Shown here: one piece after another, positions 32,667 to 41,031 of the stretch | Position numbering within the stretch: position 1 is the first letter of the stretch | Layout: each line of letters opens with the position of its first letter | Assembly (NCBI GenBank): GCA_900544065.1 | Contig: UQTR01000001.1 | Location: forward strand, 1-64,000 | Source of the DNA: an uncultured Collinsella sp. | Lineage (GTDB): Bacteria > Actinomycetota > Coriobacteriia > Coriobacteriales > Coriobacteriaceae | Length of the DNA: 64,000 nucleotides | Direction: 5' to 3' | Notes under the pieces: model-generated | The model's database searches: none | The model's input: only the letters and a program-made list of their open reading frames with translations | What the model was told of the DNA's origin: nothing | Program-made: the position numbers and the translations under genes

Positions 32667-33738
32667 TGAGTATGTGATCCCGGAGCACTACGAGGATCTC
32701 ACTCCTGCTCCGCAGCTCGACCAGAAGACCCTCAACAAGATGGCTTGGCGCTCCTGCTTCCTGCAGGCATCGTTCAACTACGAGCGCATGCAGGCCGCTG
32801 GCTGGCTTTACTCCATCATCCCCGGTCTGGAGAAGATCCACACCAACAAGAACGACCTCGCGGCTTCCATGAGCCACAACCTGGAGTTCTTCAACACCCA
32901 CCCGTTCCTCGTCACCTTTGTTATGGGTATCGTGCTTTCGCTCGAGCAGAACAAGGTTGACATCCCCACGATCCGCGCCGTCCGCGTTGCCGCAATGGGC
33001 CCGCTCGGTGGTATCGGTGACGCTCTGTTCTGGCTGACGCTCGTGCCTATCACGGCCGGCATCACCTCTAACATGGCCATCAACGGCAACGCCGCTGCGC
33101 CGATCATCTTCCTGGTGATCTTCAACGTCGTCCAGTTCGCTCTGCGCTTCTGGCTCATGAACTGGTCCTACAAGCTTGGCACCAGCGCTATTGACGCTCT
33201 GACCGCCAACATGCAGGCCTTCACGCGTGCCGCTTCCATCATGGGCGTCTTCGTCGTCGGATGCCTGGTCGTCACCATGGGTGGCACCCAGATCAACCTC
33301 CAGATTCCCAACGGCACCACCCGTGGCCTCTCCGCTACTACCGTGATCGTCTCCGAGAAGGAGGCCGAGAACTTCACCGGTATGGAGGGCATCGATACCG
33401 AGACCGCTGAGGCCGGTACCATCGCCATGACCGATGAGGACGGCAACGCCCTCACCGCTTCCGATGCCGACGGCAACGCTGTCGAGTGCGGCGTCACCGA
33501 TCTGGGCAACGGCATGGAGTCCGTTACCTACGGCACCGTCACCGAGGATCCGGTCAACTTCTCTGTTGCCGACACCCTCAACACCATCGTCCCGAAGCTC
33601 GTCCCGCTTATGCTTACGCTGCTGCTTTACTACATGTTCGCTAAGCACAGCTGGACCCCGACCAAGGGCATTCTCCTGCTCTTCGTCCTTGGCATCCTGG
33701 GCGCTGGCCCGCTTGGTCTCTGGCCGAGCATCTGGTAA
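32656..33738 (+). CDS. PTS EIID, mannose family, with ~90-residue insertion
   Basis: 360 residues, versus roughly 265-300 for usual EIID proteins. N-terminal SCFLQASFNYERMQ(A)AGW and GPLGGIGDALFW are standard. Between about residues 208 and 301 there is an extra acidic, Thr/Gly/Asp-rich segment (TDEDGNALTASDADGN), then the usual C-terminal membrane part (PKLVPLMLTLLLYY). The insertion is at an external loop by position. The ATG at 32656 lies inside the EIIC gene and has GGAGGTG upstream. Confidence 0.92.
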   Translation: MASNEYVIPEHYEDLTPAPQLDQKTLNKMAWRSCFLQASFNYERMQAAGWLYSIIPGLEKIHTNKNDLAASMSHNLEFFNTHPFLVTFVMGIVLSLEQNKVDIPTIRAVRVAAMGPLGGIGDALFWLTLVPITAGITSNMAINGNAAAPIIFLVIFNVVQFALRFWLMNWSYKLGTSAIDALTANMQAFTRAASIMGVFVVGCLVVTMGGTQINLQIPNGTTRGLSATTVIVSEKEAENFTGMEGIDTETAEAGTIAMTDEDGNALTASDADGNAVECGVTDLGNGMESVTYGTVTEDPVNFSVADTLNTIVPKLVPLMLTLLLYYMFAKHSWTPTKGILLLFVLGILGAGPLGLWPSIW

Positions 33739-33804
33739 GGCTCTAGCTTGAGGGGTGTGTCCCTACGCGGCTCACACCCCGACCCCTTAAGCCATGTGTA
33801 TGTT

Positions 33805-33838
33805 AAAAGCCGCGTGCTCGAAAGAGCGCGCGGCTTTT
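33805..33838 (+). terminator. Terminator after the mannose-family PTS
   Basis: AAAAGCCGCGTGCTC pairs with GAGCGCGCGGCTTTT (one G-U pair), 4-nt loop and T-run. Confidence 0.9.
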
Positions 33839-33844
33839 GTTTTC

Positions 33845-33874
33845 TTGATGATTCGGGTGTTGCAGACCGATAAT
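33845..33874 (+). promoter_or_regulatory. Candidate promoter of gntR/UTRA gene
   Basis: TTGATG (33845-33850), 18-bp spacer, GATAAT (33869-33874), 49 bp before the start codon. Confidence 0.55.
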
Positions 33875-33922
33875 GCTTAACACCCTAGGTAGTAGCCGAG
33901 TTTGAGCAAAAGGGAGGATAGG

Positions 33923-34654
33923 ATGGCGATCGGAGCGCGTAAGCAACCGCTGTACGATCAGCTGGTCGATATTCTGACCGAAAAGATTGACCATGAATAT
34001 CATGCCGGTGACATGATTCCTTCCGAGCGCGAACTTTCGGAGCGCTATGGTCTCTCACGCACCACGGTGCGCCTGGCTCTGCAGGAACTGGAGCGTTTAG
34101 GACTGGTGGTTCGGCAGCACGGTCGCGGTACCTTTGTGACCGACCGTTCGGCAAAGGCAACCAATCTTATGCAGTCCTACAGCTTTACCGAGCAGATGCG
34201 CGCGATGGGTCGCGACCCCGAGACCACGATTCTCGAGTTTTGCGAGATGGAGGCCGATAAGAATCTGGCCGAGCATATGGGATTGCGTATCGGTGATCGC
34301 ATTTTTAAGCTTAAGCGCCTTCGTTCTGCCGACAACATGCCCATGATGGTCGAACGCAGCTATCTACCGGTTCGTCAATTTCTGTCCCTAAAGCGACCGC
34401 TGCTGGAGCGTAAGCCGCTTTACGATGTGATTGAGCAAGACTTTCAGCAAAAGATACGTGTGGCCGAAGAGGAATTCTATGCGAGCATCGCGCGTCCCAC
34501 CGACGCCCACCTTTTGGGAATTGTCGAGGGCTCGCCTGTGCTCGATTTGGTCAGGACTACGTATAACGAGTCAAACGAGGTTGTGGAGTATACACTCTCG
34601 GTTGCTCGTGCCGATCAGTTTAAATACAAGGTTTACCACCAGCGTAGCAACTAG
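33923..34654 (+). CDS. GntR/HutC-family regulator, likely of amino-sugar genes
   Basis: 243 residues. Winged helix with SERELSERYGLSRTTVRLAL, then a UTRA domain (from about residue 85). The layout matches NagR/AgaR2/DasR-type repressors that respond to amino-sugar phosphates. It stands between the PTS operon and agaS, both preceded by the CTGGTTACTACCAG-type palindrome, which is close to the TGGT-N-ACCA class of sites used by this subfamily. The ATG at 33923 follows AGGGAGG; an in-frame TTG at 33902 is a weaker option. Confidence 0.9.
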   Translation: MAIGARKQPLYDQLVDILTEKIDHEYHAGDMIPSERELSERYGLSRTTVRLALQELERLGLVVRQHGRGTFVTDRSAKATNLMQSYSFTEQMRAMGRDPETTILEFCEMEADKNLAEHMGLRIGDRIFKLKRLRSADNMPMMVERSYLPVRQFLSLKRPLLERKPLYDVIEQDFQQKIRVAEEEFYASIARPTDAHLLGIVEGSPVLDLVRTTYNESNEVVEYTLSVARADQFKYKVYHQRSN

Positions 34655-34693
34655 TGTCCGCATCGTTTCCATATGGTGATTCTTTGCATTTAA

Positions 34694-34729
34694 CTGGTTA
34701 CTACCAGATAACCAACCGAAGTGTATAAT
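34694..34729 (+). promoter_or_regulatory. agaS promoter with GntR-type operator
   Basis: Perfect palindrome CTGGTTACTACCAG (34694-34707) lies about 17 bp before a perfect TATAAT (34724-34729), overlapping the expected -35 region. The same core is in front of the PTS operon. Confidence 0.7.
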
Positions 34730-34768
34730 TGCACGTCAGAGGATTACTTCTAGAGAGAGGTATTAGAA

Positions 34769-35935
34769 ATGTTCGAGAAGAGTGTCGAGGAGCTCACCGA
34801 GCTCGGCGCCCAGATCACCACGGCCGAGATTGCTCAGCAGCCCGAGCTTTGGCGTGATACGCTCAACATCTATCGCGAGAACAAGGAGGCCATCGAGGCC
34901 TTCCTGGCCGAGGCTCGCGCCATGGGCGAGGGCCGTCTGTCCGTTGTCTTCACCGGTGCCGGTACGTCCGACTACGTCGGCGATACCTGCGCCCCGTACC
35001 TGCGTCACGCTGGCAACACTGATCTCTACGACTTCAAGCCCATCGCCACGACCGACATCGTGAGCGCCCCGCGCGACTTCCTGCGCGCCGAGGATCCCAC
35101 GCTCGTGGTTTCCTTTGCCCGCTCTGGCAACAGCCCCGAGAGCCTTGCCGCCGTTGCCGTTGCCAAGGAGCTCGTCCACAACGTCAAGTTCCTCAACATC
35201 ACCTGCGCTCCCGAGGGCAAGCTCGCCGTCGAGTCTGCCGATGATCCCAACGCGCTGACGCTGCTCATTCCGCGCGCCAACGACAAGGGCTTCGCCATGA
35301 CCGGTTCTTATTCCTGCATGACCCTGCTCTCCACCCTTATTTTCGACACTGCCTCTGACGAGCAGAAGGCCGAGTGGGTCGAGACCATCGCCAAGATGGG
35401 CGAGGAGGTTATCGCTCGTGAGCCTGAGATCGCCGATTACCTGGCTGGCGACTTCAACCGCGTGACCTACTTGGGCTCTGGCTCCTTCGGTGGCCTTGCC
35501 CAGGAGAGCCAGCTCAAGATCCTCGAGCTTGCTCACGGTCTGGTCGCTACTTCCTACGACACCTCCATGGGCTATCGTCATGGACCTAAGTCCTTCGTCG
35601 ACGATAAGACGCTCGTCTTCGTGTTCGTCAACAACGACGCCTACACCCGTCAGTACGACATCGACATCCTCAACGAGATCGGTGGCGACGACATCGCTCA
35701 GCACACCGTCGCCGTTCAGCAGGAAGGTGCCACCGTCTATGATGGCGAGTCCTTCACCTTTAAGGGCTACGAGGCGCTTCCCGAGGGCTACCTTGCTCTG
35801 CCGTTCGTGATGTTTGCCCAGGCTATCAGCCTGCTCAACTCCGTGCGCGTGGGCAACACGCCCGATACGCCGAGCCCCACCGGCACGGTCAACCGCGTGG
35901 TTAAGGGCGTGACGATTCACCCCTTCACCGCTTAA
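34769..35935 (+). CDS. agaS: SIS-domain galactosamine-6-phosphate deaminase/isomerase AgaS
   Basis: 388 residues with two SIS domains (FTGAGTSDYVGD ... SFARSGNSPES; then YLGSGSFGGLAQES). The region SYDTSMGYRHGPKSFVDD is typical of AgaS, which converts galactosamine-6-P to tagatose-6-P with release of ammonia. It separates the protein from GlmS, which would carry a glutaminase domain. With NagA next to it, the PTS before it and a tagatose-6-P kinase at 38980, it completes an N-acetylgalactosamine route to tagatose-1,6-bisphosphate. Confidence 0.92.
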   Translation: MFEKSVEELTELGAQITTAEIAQQPELWRDTLNIYRENKEAIEAFLAEARAMGEGRLSVVFTGAGTSDYVGDTCAPYLRHAGNTDLYDFKPIATTDIVSAPRDFLRAEDPTLVVSFARSGNSPESLAAVAVAKELVHNVKFLNITCAPEGKLAVESADDPNALTLLIPRANDKGFAMTGSYSCMTLLSTLIFDTASDEQKAEWVETIAKMGEEVIAREPEIADYLAGDFNRVTYLGSGSFGGLAQESQLKILELAHGLVATSYDTSMGYRHGPKSFVDDKTLVFVFVNNDAYTRQYDIDILNEIGGDDIAQHTVAVQQEGATVYDGESFTFKGYEALPEGYLALPFVMFAQAISLLNSVRVGNTPDTPSPTGTVNRVVKGVTIHPFTA

Positions 35936-35953
35936 TCGCGTCCCCCTGTAAGG

Positions 35954-35990
35954 GCGCCCGTCCGCTCATAACGGCGGGCGGGCGCTTTTT
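35954..35990 (+). terminator. Terminator after agaS
   Basis: GCGCCCGTCCGC (35954-35965) pairs with GCGGGCGGGCGC (35974-35985), then TTTTT. Confidence 0.88.
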
Positions 35991-36053
35991 GTTTTTACAT
36001 GAGCTGGGTATAAGCAACACCACAGTCAACTGCTTTAGAAGCAAGGAGTGCAT

Positions 36054-37223
36054 ATGAGCACGTACGCAATTAAGGCTGACAAGTTCTTCTTGCCGGCAGG
36101 TCCGCAACTGGGCGGCTATCTTATGGTCGAGGATGGCGTCTTTGGCGCTTGGCAGGCCGACGAGCCCTCTTGCGAGATCAGGGACTACACGGGTTCGTGG
36201 ATCGCGCCGGGCATGGTCGACACCCACATCCACGGCTTCTATAACCACTCGACTACCGATAACGACCCTGAGGGCATCGATATCAGTTCGACCGAGCTCG
36301 CCCGCCGTGGCACCACCAGCTGGCTGCCCACGACGTTCACCGACGGCGTCGATCAGATCAAGGATGCCTGCGCGGCTATCGCTCAGGCGGACGAGGGTCG
36401 CGGCCCCGACTTCTGCGGTGCTCGCATTCAGGGCATCTACCTGGAGGGCCCTTTCTTTACCATGAAGCATGTGGGCGCGCAGAACCCCGCTTATCTGATC
36501 GATCCCTCCGAGGAGGTCTTCGATCAGTGGCAGGAGGCTGCGGGTGGTCGTATCGTTAAGAGCGCCATGGCGGCCGAGCGCGACGGTGCCGCTGCTTATG
36601 CGGCTGCTCTGAACGCCAAGGGTGTGGTGACCAGCATCGGTCACTCCGACGCCACCTACGATGAGTGCATCGCCGCCATCAACGCCGGTGCCAGCTGCTT
36701 TACGCATACCTATAACGGCCAGCGCGGGCTGCATCACCGTGAGCCTGGTGTCGTGGGCGCTGCCATGTCCACGCCCGAGACCTACGCCGAGATCATCTGT
36801 GACGGCAAGCACGTGAACCCTGCCGCCATCAAGGCGCTGCTGCAGGCAAAGGGCTGGCAGCATACGGTGCTCATCACCGACTGCCTTGGCTGTGGCGGCA
36901 TGCCCGAGGGCAGCTACACCAGTGGCGGCATGGACGTCATCATGAAGGACAACCTGTGCTGGCTCGCCGACGGCAAGAGCATTGCCGGCTCGGTGCTCAC
37001 GCTTGCTCAGGGCGTTAAGAACATCGTCGACTGGGGCATCGCCAGCGCCGATATCGCCATCCGCATGGCAACCGAGGTGCCGGCTCGCTCTGCACACATC
37101 GAGGATAAGTGCGGCAGCATCATGCCGGGTCGCGACGCCGACTTTGTTGTGTTCGACCACGAGCTCACCCTCGTTGAGACCTACGTTGGCGGCCAGAGCG
37201 TCGGCAACGCATTTACCGAGTAG
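36054..37223 (+). CDS. nagA: N-acetylglucosamine/galactosamine-6-phosphate deacetylase
   Basis: 389 residues, amidohydrolase superfamily. Metal and active-site motifs: MVDTHIHGF, YLEGPFF, IGHSDATYDE, FTHTYNGQRG, and the catalytic aspartate in VLITDCLGCGG. It removes acetate from GlcNAc-6-P or, in this context, GalNAc-6-P. The ATG at 36054 is 5 bases after AAGGAG; a GTG two codons earlier is unlikely. A 41-residue fragment of a second nagA copy lies at 39961-40086. Confidence 0.94.
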   Translation: MSTYAIKADKFFLPAGPQLGGYLMVEDGVFGAWQADEPSCEIRDYTGSWIAPGMVDTHIHGFYNHSTTDNDPEGIDISSTELARRGTTSWLPTTFTDGVDQIKDACAAIAQADEGRGPDFCGARIQGIYLEGPFFTMKHVGAQNPAYLIDPSEEVFDQWQEAAGGRIVKSAMAAERDGAAAYAAALNAKGVVTSIGHSDATYDECIAAINAGASCFTHTYNGQRGLHHREPGVVGAAMSTPETYAEIICDGKHVNPAAIKALLQAKGWQHTVLITDCLGCGGMPEGSYTSGGMDVIMKDNLCWLADGKSIAGSVLTLAQGVKNIVDWGIASADIAIRMATEVPARSAHIEDKCGSIMPGRDADFVVFDHELTLVETYVGGQSVGNAFTE

Positions 37224-37235
37224 CGACAGAAAAAG

Positions 37236-37267
37236 ACGGCGGGCCCGAATTTGCTCGGACCCGCCGT
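37236..37267. terminator. Terminator between nagA and the convergent flavodoxin gene
   Basis: 13-bp stem ACGGCGGGCCCGA / TCGGACCCGCCGT with a 6-nt loop. The T-run is on the leftward strand (CTTTTTC), so it mainly ends the flavodoxin gene; it may also stop nagA transcripts. Confidence 0.8.
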
Positions 37268-37297
37268 ATGGGTTAACGCTCAAAAGCACCTTAACAG

Positions 37298-37882
37298 TTA
37301 CAGCTTGTTAGCGATCTTCTTTGCAGTGCGCTTGACGCCGGCCACCAGGCCTCCCGCAGGATGCTCTTTTTCGTATGCAAGGCGCTTCTCGCGTTTGGCA
37401 TACTCTTCGACGATGATGTCGCCGTACTCATCTTCGATCTTATCGAAGAAATCGACAGCGCCCTTTATTTCCTCGGCGTTGGGGTGGCCTTTCTGGACGC
37501 CGCCGGTGAGCTTGAACGGCCCCCACGTGTCAAAGCCGGGGCAGCCGTAGACGCCCATAAAGATTGCCTGCCTCATGCGGCAGATGCCATCGATATCCTT
37601 GCCGTACCACTTGTTTTTACCGCCGTAGGTCATAAGGCCAAACACCTTGTCCTGTGGCTGCAGCACGTTGGTGAGCACGCGTGCCATATCCTTGTCGATC
37701 TCGGAATAATAAATGCCCGTGGCCACACCAATCAAATGGTACTCGTGCAGGTCGGGGTACTCGTTTTTACCGAGTGCCTTTACGTCGAGGGTATCGATTT
37801 CGGGATGCGCCTCGACAATGGCGTCCACGAGCTTTTTCGTGTTGCCGTGGTGGCGCGAGGCATAGAGGATGATGGTTCGCAT
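37298..37882 (-). CDS. Flavodoxin-domain protein
   Basis: 194 residues. The N-terminal FMN phosphate loop is YASRHHGNTKKL; a glycine-rich aromatic segment near residues 88-95 (YGGKNKWYG) likely contacts the flavin. The C-terminal ~40 residues are Lys-rich. It probably acts as an electron carrier or flavin-dependent reductase. The start at 37882 has AAAGG upstream; the frame stays open much farther upstream, but that extension is the antisense of lacX and is rejected. Confidence 0.85.
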   Translation of the reverse strand: MRTIILYASRHHGNTKKLVDAIVEAHPEIDTLDVKALGKNEYPDLHEYHLIGVATGIYYSEIDKDMARVLTNVLQPQDKVFGLMTYGGKNKWYGKDIDGICRMRQAIFMGVYGCPGFDTWGPFKLTGGVQKGHPNAEEIKGAVDFFDKIEDEYGDIIVEEYAKREKRLAYEKEHPAGGLVAGVKRTAKKIANKL

Positions 37883-38038
37883 AAGAAGGCCTTTCAACTG
37901 TAATGAAGTCAATGTCAATATGGTACCCCGTTGGGTGGCTGGGATACCGGACACATCGATGAACGTGCGGGTTTGCCCTATGGCTAGAACTGAGATGGGT
38001 GCTTGCGAATAAAGGTCAGTTGTTCGAAAGGATGGGCA

Positions 38039-38920
38039 ATGGAATACGCTCTTTCCAACGATTCGATTTCTATTACGGTTTCCACGGCTGGCGGCTCGTT
38101 CACCTCGATTGAGGCCGACGGTTGCGAGTATCTGTGGCAGGGCGACCCTGCTGTGTGGTCCGGTCAGGCGCCGATTTGCTTCCCGATCTGCGGAGGCCTG
38201 CGCGATGGCAACGCCATGACGTTTGCCGGGCACCACGTGAAGCTCGCCCGTCACGGATTTGCGCGCAAGCAGGAGTGGAAGCTGCTGAGCCAAAACGAGA
38301 ACGAGCTGGCGATGTGCCTGGCTTCGGAGGATAACGCCGCGTTGCTGAGCGATTATCCGTATCCGTTTAAGCTCGTTGCCCGCTATGCGCTCGAGGGCGC
38401 TGCCGTGCGCGTCTCCTACGAGGTGACCAACGAGGGCACCGAGGACATGCCGTTCTTTATTGGCGGTCATCCCGGCTTTAGGTGCCCACTCGACGAGGGC
38501 GAGGCCTATACGGACTACGAGCTGCGCTTTGAGAAGGACGAGGCCGCGGAGCTTTGCACCGCCGTCCCCTCGACCGGTTTGATTGACGTGGACAGGCGCT
38601 CCAAGAACCCCATGGCGGGAAAGACCCTGCCGCTGTCGCACGAGCTCTTCGATTTTGCGGAGACCATCTTTGACGTGCTCGAGAGCCGTCAGGTCACGCT
38701 TTCCAAGAAGGGCGAGGACAAGGGCGTTCGCCTGAGCTTTGAGGGCTTCCCGTATCTCATCGTGTGGAGCAAGCCCGAGGGCGATTTTGTGGCGGTTGAG
38801 CCTTGGGGCGGTCTTTCGACCTGCTCTGATGAGGATGACGTGCTTGAACACAAGCGCGGCTGCCTTGTCGCCAAGCCCAAGGAGACCGTCGTCCGTTCGT
38901 TCACGATTGAGATTCTGTAA
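38039..38920 (+). CDS. lacX: LacX-type aldose 1-epimerase family protein, copy 1
   Basis: 293 residues. The N-terminal EYLWQGDPAVWSGQAPICFP, then ICGGLR, RHGFARKQEW and VEPWGGLST match LacX of lactococcal lac operons, an aldose-1-epimerase relative thought to act on the sugar of the tagatose-6-P pathway. It is followed by a lacC gene, and the same pair recurs at 59137-61010 with nearly the same sequence. The ATG at 38039 has AAAGGA upstream. Confidence 0.88.
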   Translation: MEYALSNDSISITVSTAGGSFTSIEADGCEYLWQGDPAVWSGQAPICFPICGGLRDGNAMTFAGHHVKLARHGFARKQEWKLLSQNENELAMCLASEDNAALLSDYPYPFKLVARYALEGAAVRVSYEVTNEGTEDMPFFIGGHPGFRCPLDEGEAYTDYELRFEKDEAAELCTAVPSTGLIDVDRRSKNPMAGKTLPLSHELFDFAETIFDVLESRQVTLSKKGEDKGVRLSFEGFPYLIVWSKPEGDFVAVEPWGGLSTCSDEDDVLEHKRGCLVAKPKETVVRSFTIEIL

Positions 38921-38979
38921 TTCCGTTTTGTCGACTCGTATCGCGAGGCATAAGGAGCCTGCGAGATAAGGAGCTAGAA

Positions 38980-39915
38980 ATGATCCTCACCGTTACGATG
39001 AACCCGTCCGTCGATACGCGCTATCAGCTCGATGAGCTCGTCATCGACGACGTCAACCGCGTAACGCCCGAAAAGACCGCCGGCGGCAAGGGCCTCAACG
39101 TGGCTCGTGTCCTGGGCCAGCTGGGCGACGATGTTGTTGCTACCGGTCTGCTCGGCGGTCACATGGGCGCCTACATGGCGGAGCTCATGGATGCCAACGG
39201 CATCAAGAACGATTTTGTACCCATTGCCGGCGAGACCCGCATCTGCCTGAATATCCTCCACGCTGGCAACCAGACCGAGCTGCTCGAGAGCGGCCCGACG
39301 ATTGCTCCCGAGGAACTCGATGCCTTTACCGCCAAGTTCACCGAGCTTGCGGGCAAGGCCGACGTCGTCACTATCTCGGGCTCGCTGCCCCGCGGTGTCG
39401 AGGCGGACTACTATGCCAAGATTACGGGCATTGCCGAGAACGCTGGTGCCAAGGTGCTGCTCGATACCTCGGGCGCCTCGCTCGAGGCTGCGCTTAAGTC
39501 CGAGGTCAAGCCCGAGCTGGTCAAGCCTAACCTGACCGAGATCAACGGCCTTCTGGGCACGAGCTTTACCACCGACGATGTGGACGAGCTTCGCGCGGCA
39601 CTTGCCTCTGACGCCCGCTTCTCCGATATTCCCTGGGTCGTCGTGTCCATGGGCGCCGCCGGCTCTGTGGGCTTCCACAACGGTCGTGCGTTCCGCGCCA
39701 AGACGCCCGATATCCCGGCTGTTAACGCCACTGGCTCCGGCGACTCCACCATCGCCGGCTTTGCGCATGCCATCGCTGCTGGCGCGGACGACGAGACGGT
39801 GCTGCGTACCGCCAACACCTGCGGCAAGCTCAATGCCATGGATCCGATGACCGGCCATCTGGTCATGGACCGTTGGGACGAGGTCTACAACGGTGTTGTC
39901 GTAACCGAGCTGTAA
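38980..39915 (+). CDS. lacC: Tagatose-6-phosphate kinase (PfkB family), copy 1
   Basis: 311 residues. Starts MILTVTMNPSVDTRY, with the GGKGLNVAR motif and the C-terminal ATP/anion-hole signature NATGSGDSTIAG of PfkB kinases. Phosphorylates tagatose-6-P; 1-phosphofructokinase activity cannot be excluded, since the two subfamilies are close. Here it serves the amino-sugar block (AgaS makes tagatose-6-P). The aldolase that would follow is not in the window. Confidence 0.88.
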   Translation: MILTVTMNPSVDTRYQLDELVIDDVNRVTPEKTAGGKGLNVARVLGQLGDDVVATGLLGGHMGAYMAELMDANGIKNDFVPIAGETRICLNILHAGNQTELLESGPTIAPEELDAFTAKFTELAGKADVVTISGSLPRGVEADYYAKITGIAENAGAKVLLDTSGASLEAALKSEVKPELVKPNLTEINGLLGTSFTTDDVDELRAALASDARFSDIPWVVVSMGAAGSVGFHNGRAFRAKTPDIPAVNATGSGDSTIAGFAHAIAAGADDETVLRTANTCGKLNAMDPMTGHLVMDRWDEVYNGVVVTEL

Positions 39916-39960
39916 GAGTTTGGGTTGCGCCTCGGTATTGCTCGCTCCTTGTTTGTCCGT

Positions 39961-40086
39961 GTGGACGACAAGTGCGGTAGCATTATGCCGGGGCGCGACG
40001 CCGACTTTGTCGTGTTCAATCCCGACCTTACCCTGGTCGAGACGTATGTGGGTGGCAACAGCGTCGGCAACGCATTTACCGAGTAG
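39961..40086 (+). pseudogene. nagA: 3-prime fragment of a second nagA
   Basis: Reads VDDKCGSIMPGRDADFVVFN then PDLTLVETYVGGNSVGNAFTE and stop. This matches the last ~41 residues of the intact NagA, which end IEDKCGSIMPGRDADFVVFD, LTLVETYVGG and SVGNAFTE. Homology stops just upstream, in the gap after lacC. It marks a past duplication or deletion at this junction. Confidence 0.9.
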
Positions 40087-40118
40087 CCGCCAAAGAAACG
40101 ATCCGAGAGGGGATTTAG

Positions 40119-40592
40119 ATGATTTACGGTGCACTGGGCGATATCGAGGAATACCGCGGCATGCTCAAGGGCCTCGACGTGCTGATTGATTGGCTCGAGG
40201 AGAACGATCCGGCGGAGCTCGAGGTCGGCAGCCATCCGATTCTGGGCGACAAGGTCTTTGCGAACGTCATGGCGCCCACGACGCGTCCCGAGGCCGACGC
40301 TCACTATGAGACGCATCAGCGCTATCACGATGTGCAGATCGACGTCGAGGGTCGCGAGGCCTTTAAGGTCGCCACGGGCAGCCTGACGCTGGTCCAGGAG
40401 TTTGACGAGAAGGACGACTACGATCTGGTCGATTCCGACACTTCGATCGCCGGCGATCTGGCAGACGACAAGTTTGCGCTGTTCGTTGCCGGCGAGCCTC
40501 ACATGCCCACGCTCGAGTTCCCGGGCGATGGCGCGCAGCCGGTCAAGAAGATCTGCTTTAAGCTGCTTGCCGACGCCTACTGGGAGGAGTAG
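40119..40592 (+). CDS. YhcH/YjgK/YiaL (DUF386) family protein
   Basis: 157 residues, single cupin-like domain; motifs RPEADAHYETHQRYHDVQID and ADAYWEE fit the family, where the His and Glu residues bind metal. Relatives (YhcH/NanQ, EbgC) sit in sialic acid or galactoside operons and act as sugar anomerases or pyranose/furanose isomerases. Placed after the nagA remnant, it probably belonged to an amino-sugar operon. Confidence 0.88.
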   Translation: MIYGALGDIEEYRGMLKGLDVLIDWLEENDPAELEVGSHPILGDKVFANVMAPTTRPEADAHYETHQRYHDVQIDVEGREAFKVATGSLTLVQEFDEKDDYDLVDSDTSIAGDLADDKFALFVAGEPHMPTLEFPGDGAQPVKKICFKLLADAYWEE

Positions 40593-40764
40593 CGCGCGGC
40601 TCGATTGAGCTGTGTTGGCGCGATTTCCTTGATGAGGTCGCGCTTGAGCCCCGTTGATTGTGGTTCCCGTTTGGGAGACCGCGGTCGGCGGGGCTTTTGT
40701 TGTTGAGTAGGGGGTGCCCTGCGTTGTGGCGATCGGATTGCCGGGCGAACGAGAAATCGGCAAC

Positions 40765-40786
40765 AAAAAAGCCGCCCGAAGGCGGC
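40765..40786 (-). terminator. Terminator of tRNA-Thr
   Basis: On the leftward strand: GCCGCC-TTCG-GGCGGC followed by TTTTTT. Confidence 0.88.
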
Positions 40787-40801
40787 TATCTTGTGCAATG
40801 G

Positions 40802-40874
40802 AGCCAGCGACCGGGCTCGAACCGGTGACCCCCGCTTTACGAGAGCGGTGCTCTACCAACTGAGCTACGCTGGC
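40802..40874 (-). tRNA. tRNA-Thr(CGT)
   Basis: A 73-nt cloverleaf on the leftward strand. Acceptor GCCAGCG pairs with CGCTGGC; the D-arm contains AGCTCAGTTGGTAGAGC; the anticodon stem CCGCT/AGCGG holds loop CTCGTAA with anticodon CGT; the T-arm contains GGTTCGAGCC. CCA is not encoded. Followed by a terminator. Confidence 0.95.
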
Positions 40875-41031
40875 GACCATGTGATGACGCAACTGAGGCG
40901 TCAACGGCTGTCTATGATACGGGACATCGCAAATCCGCGCAAGTGTTCTGACGGCTTTTCTCACTTTAAATGCACTAATATTGGAGACGTGATGTCTTGC
41001 TCTTACGGGTCTCAAGCAGAATGGGGCAGCG

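Noticed and set aside
37883..38851. N-terminal extension of the flavodoxin frame
   Set aside because: It is the antisense strand of lacX. Flavodoxin homology begins at MRTIILYASRHHGN, which has its own ribosome site.
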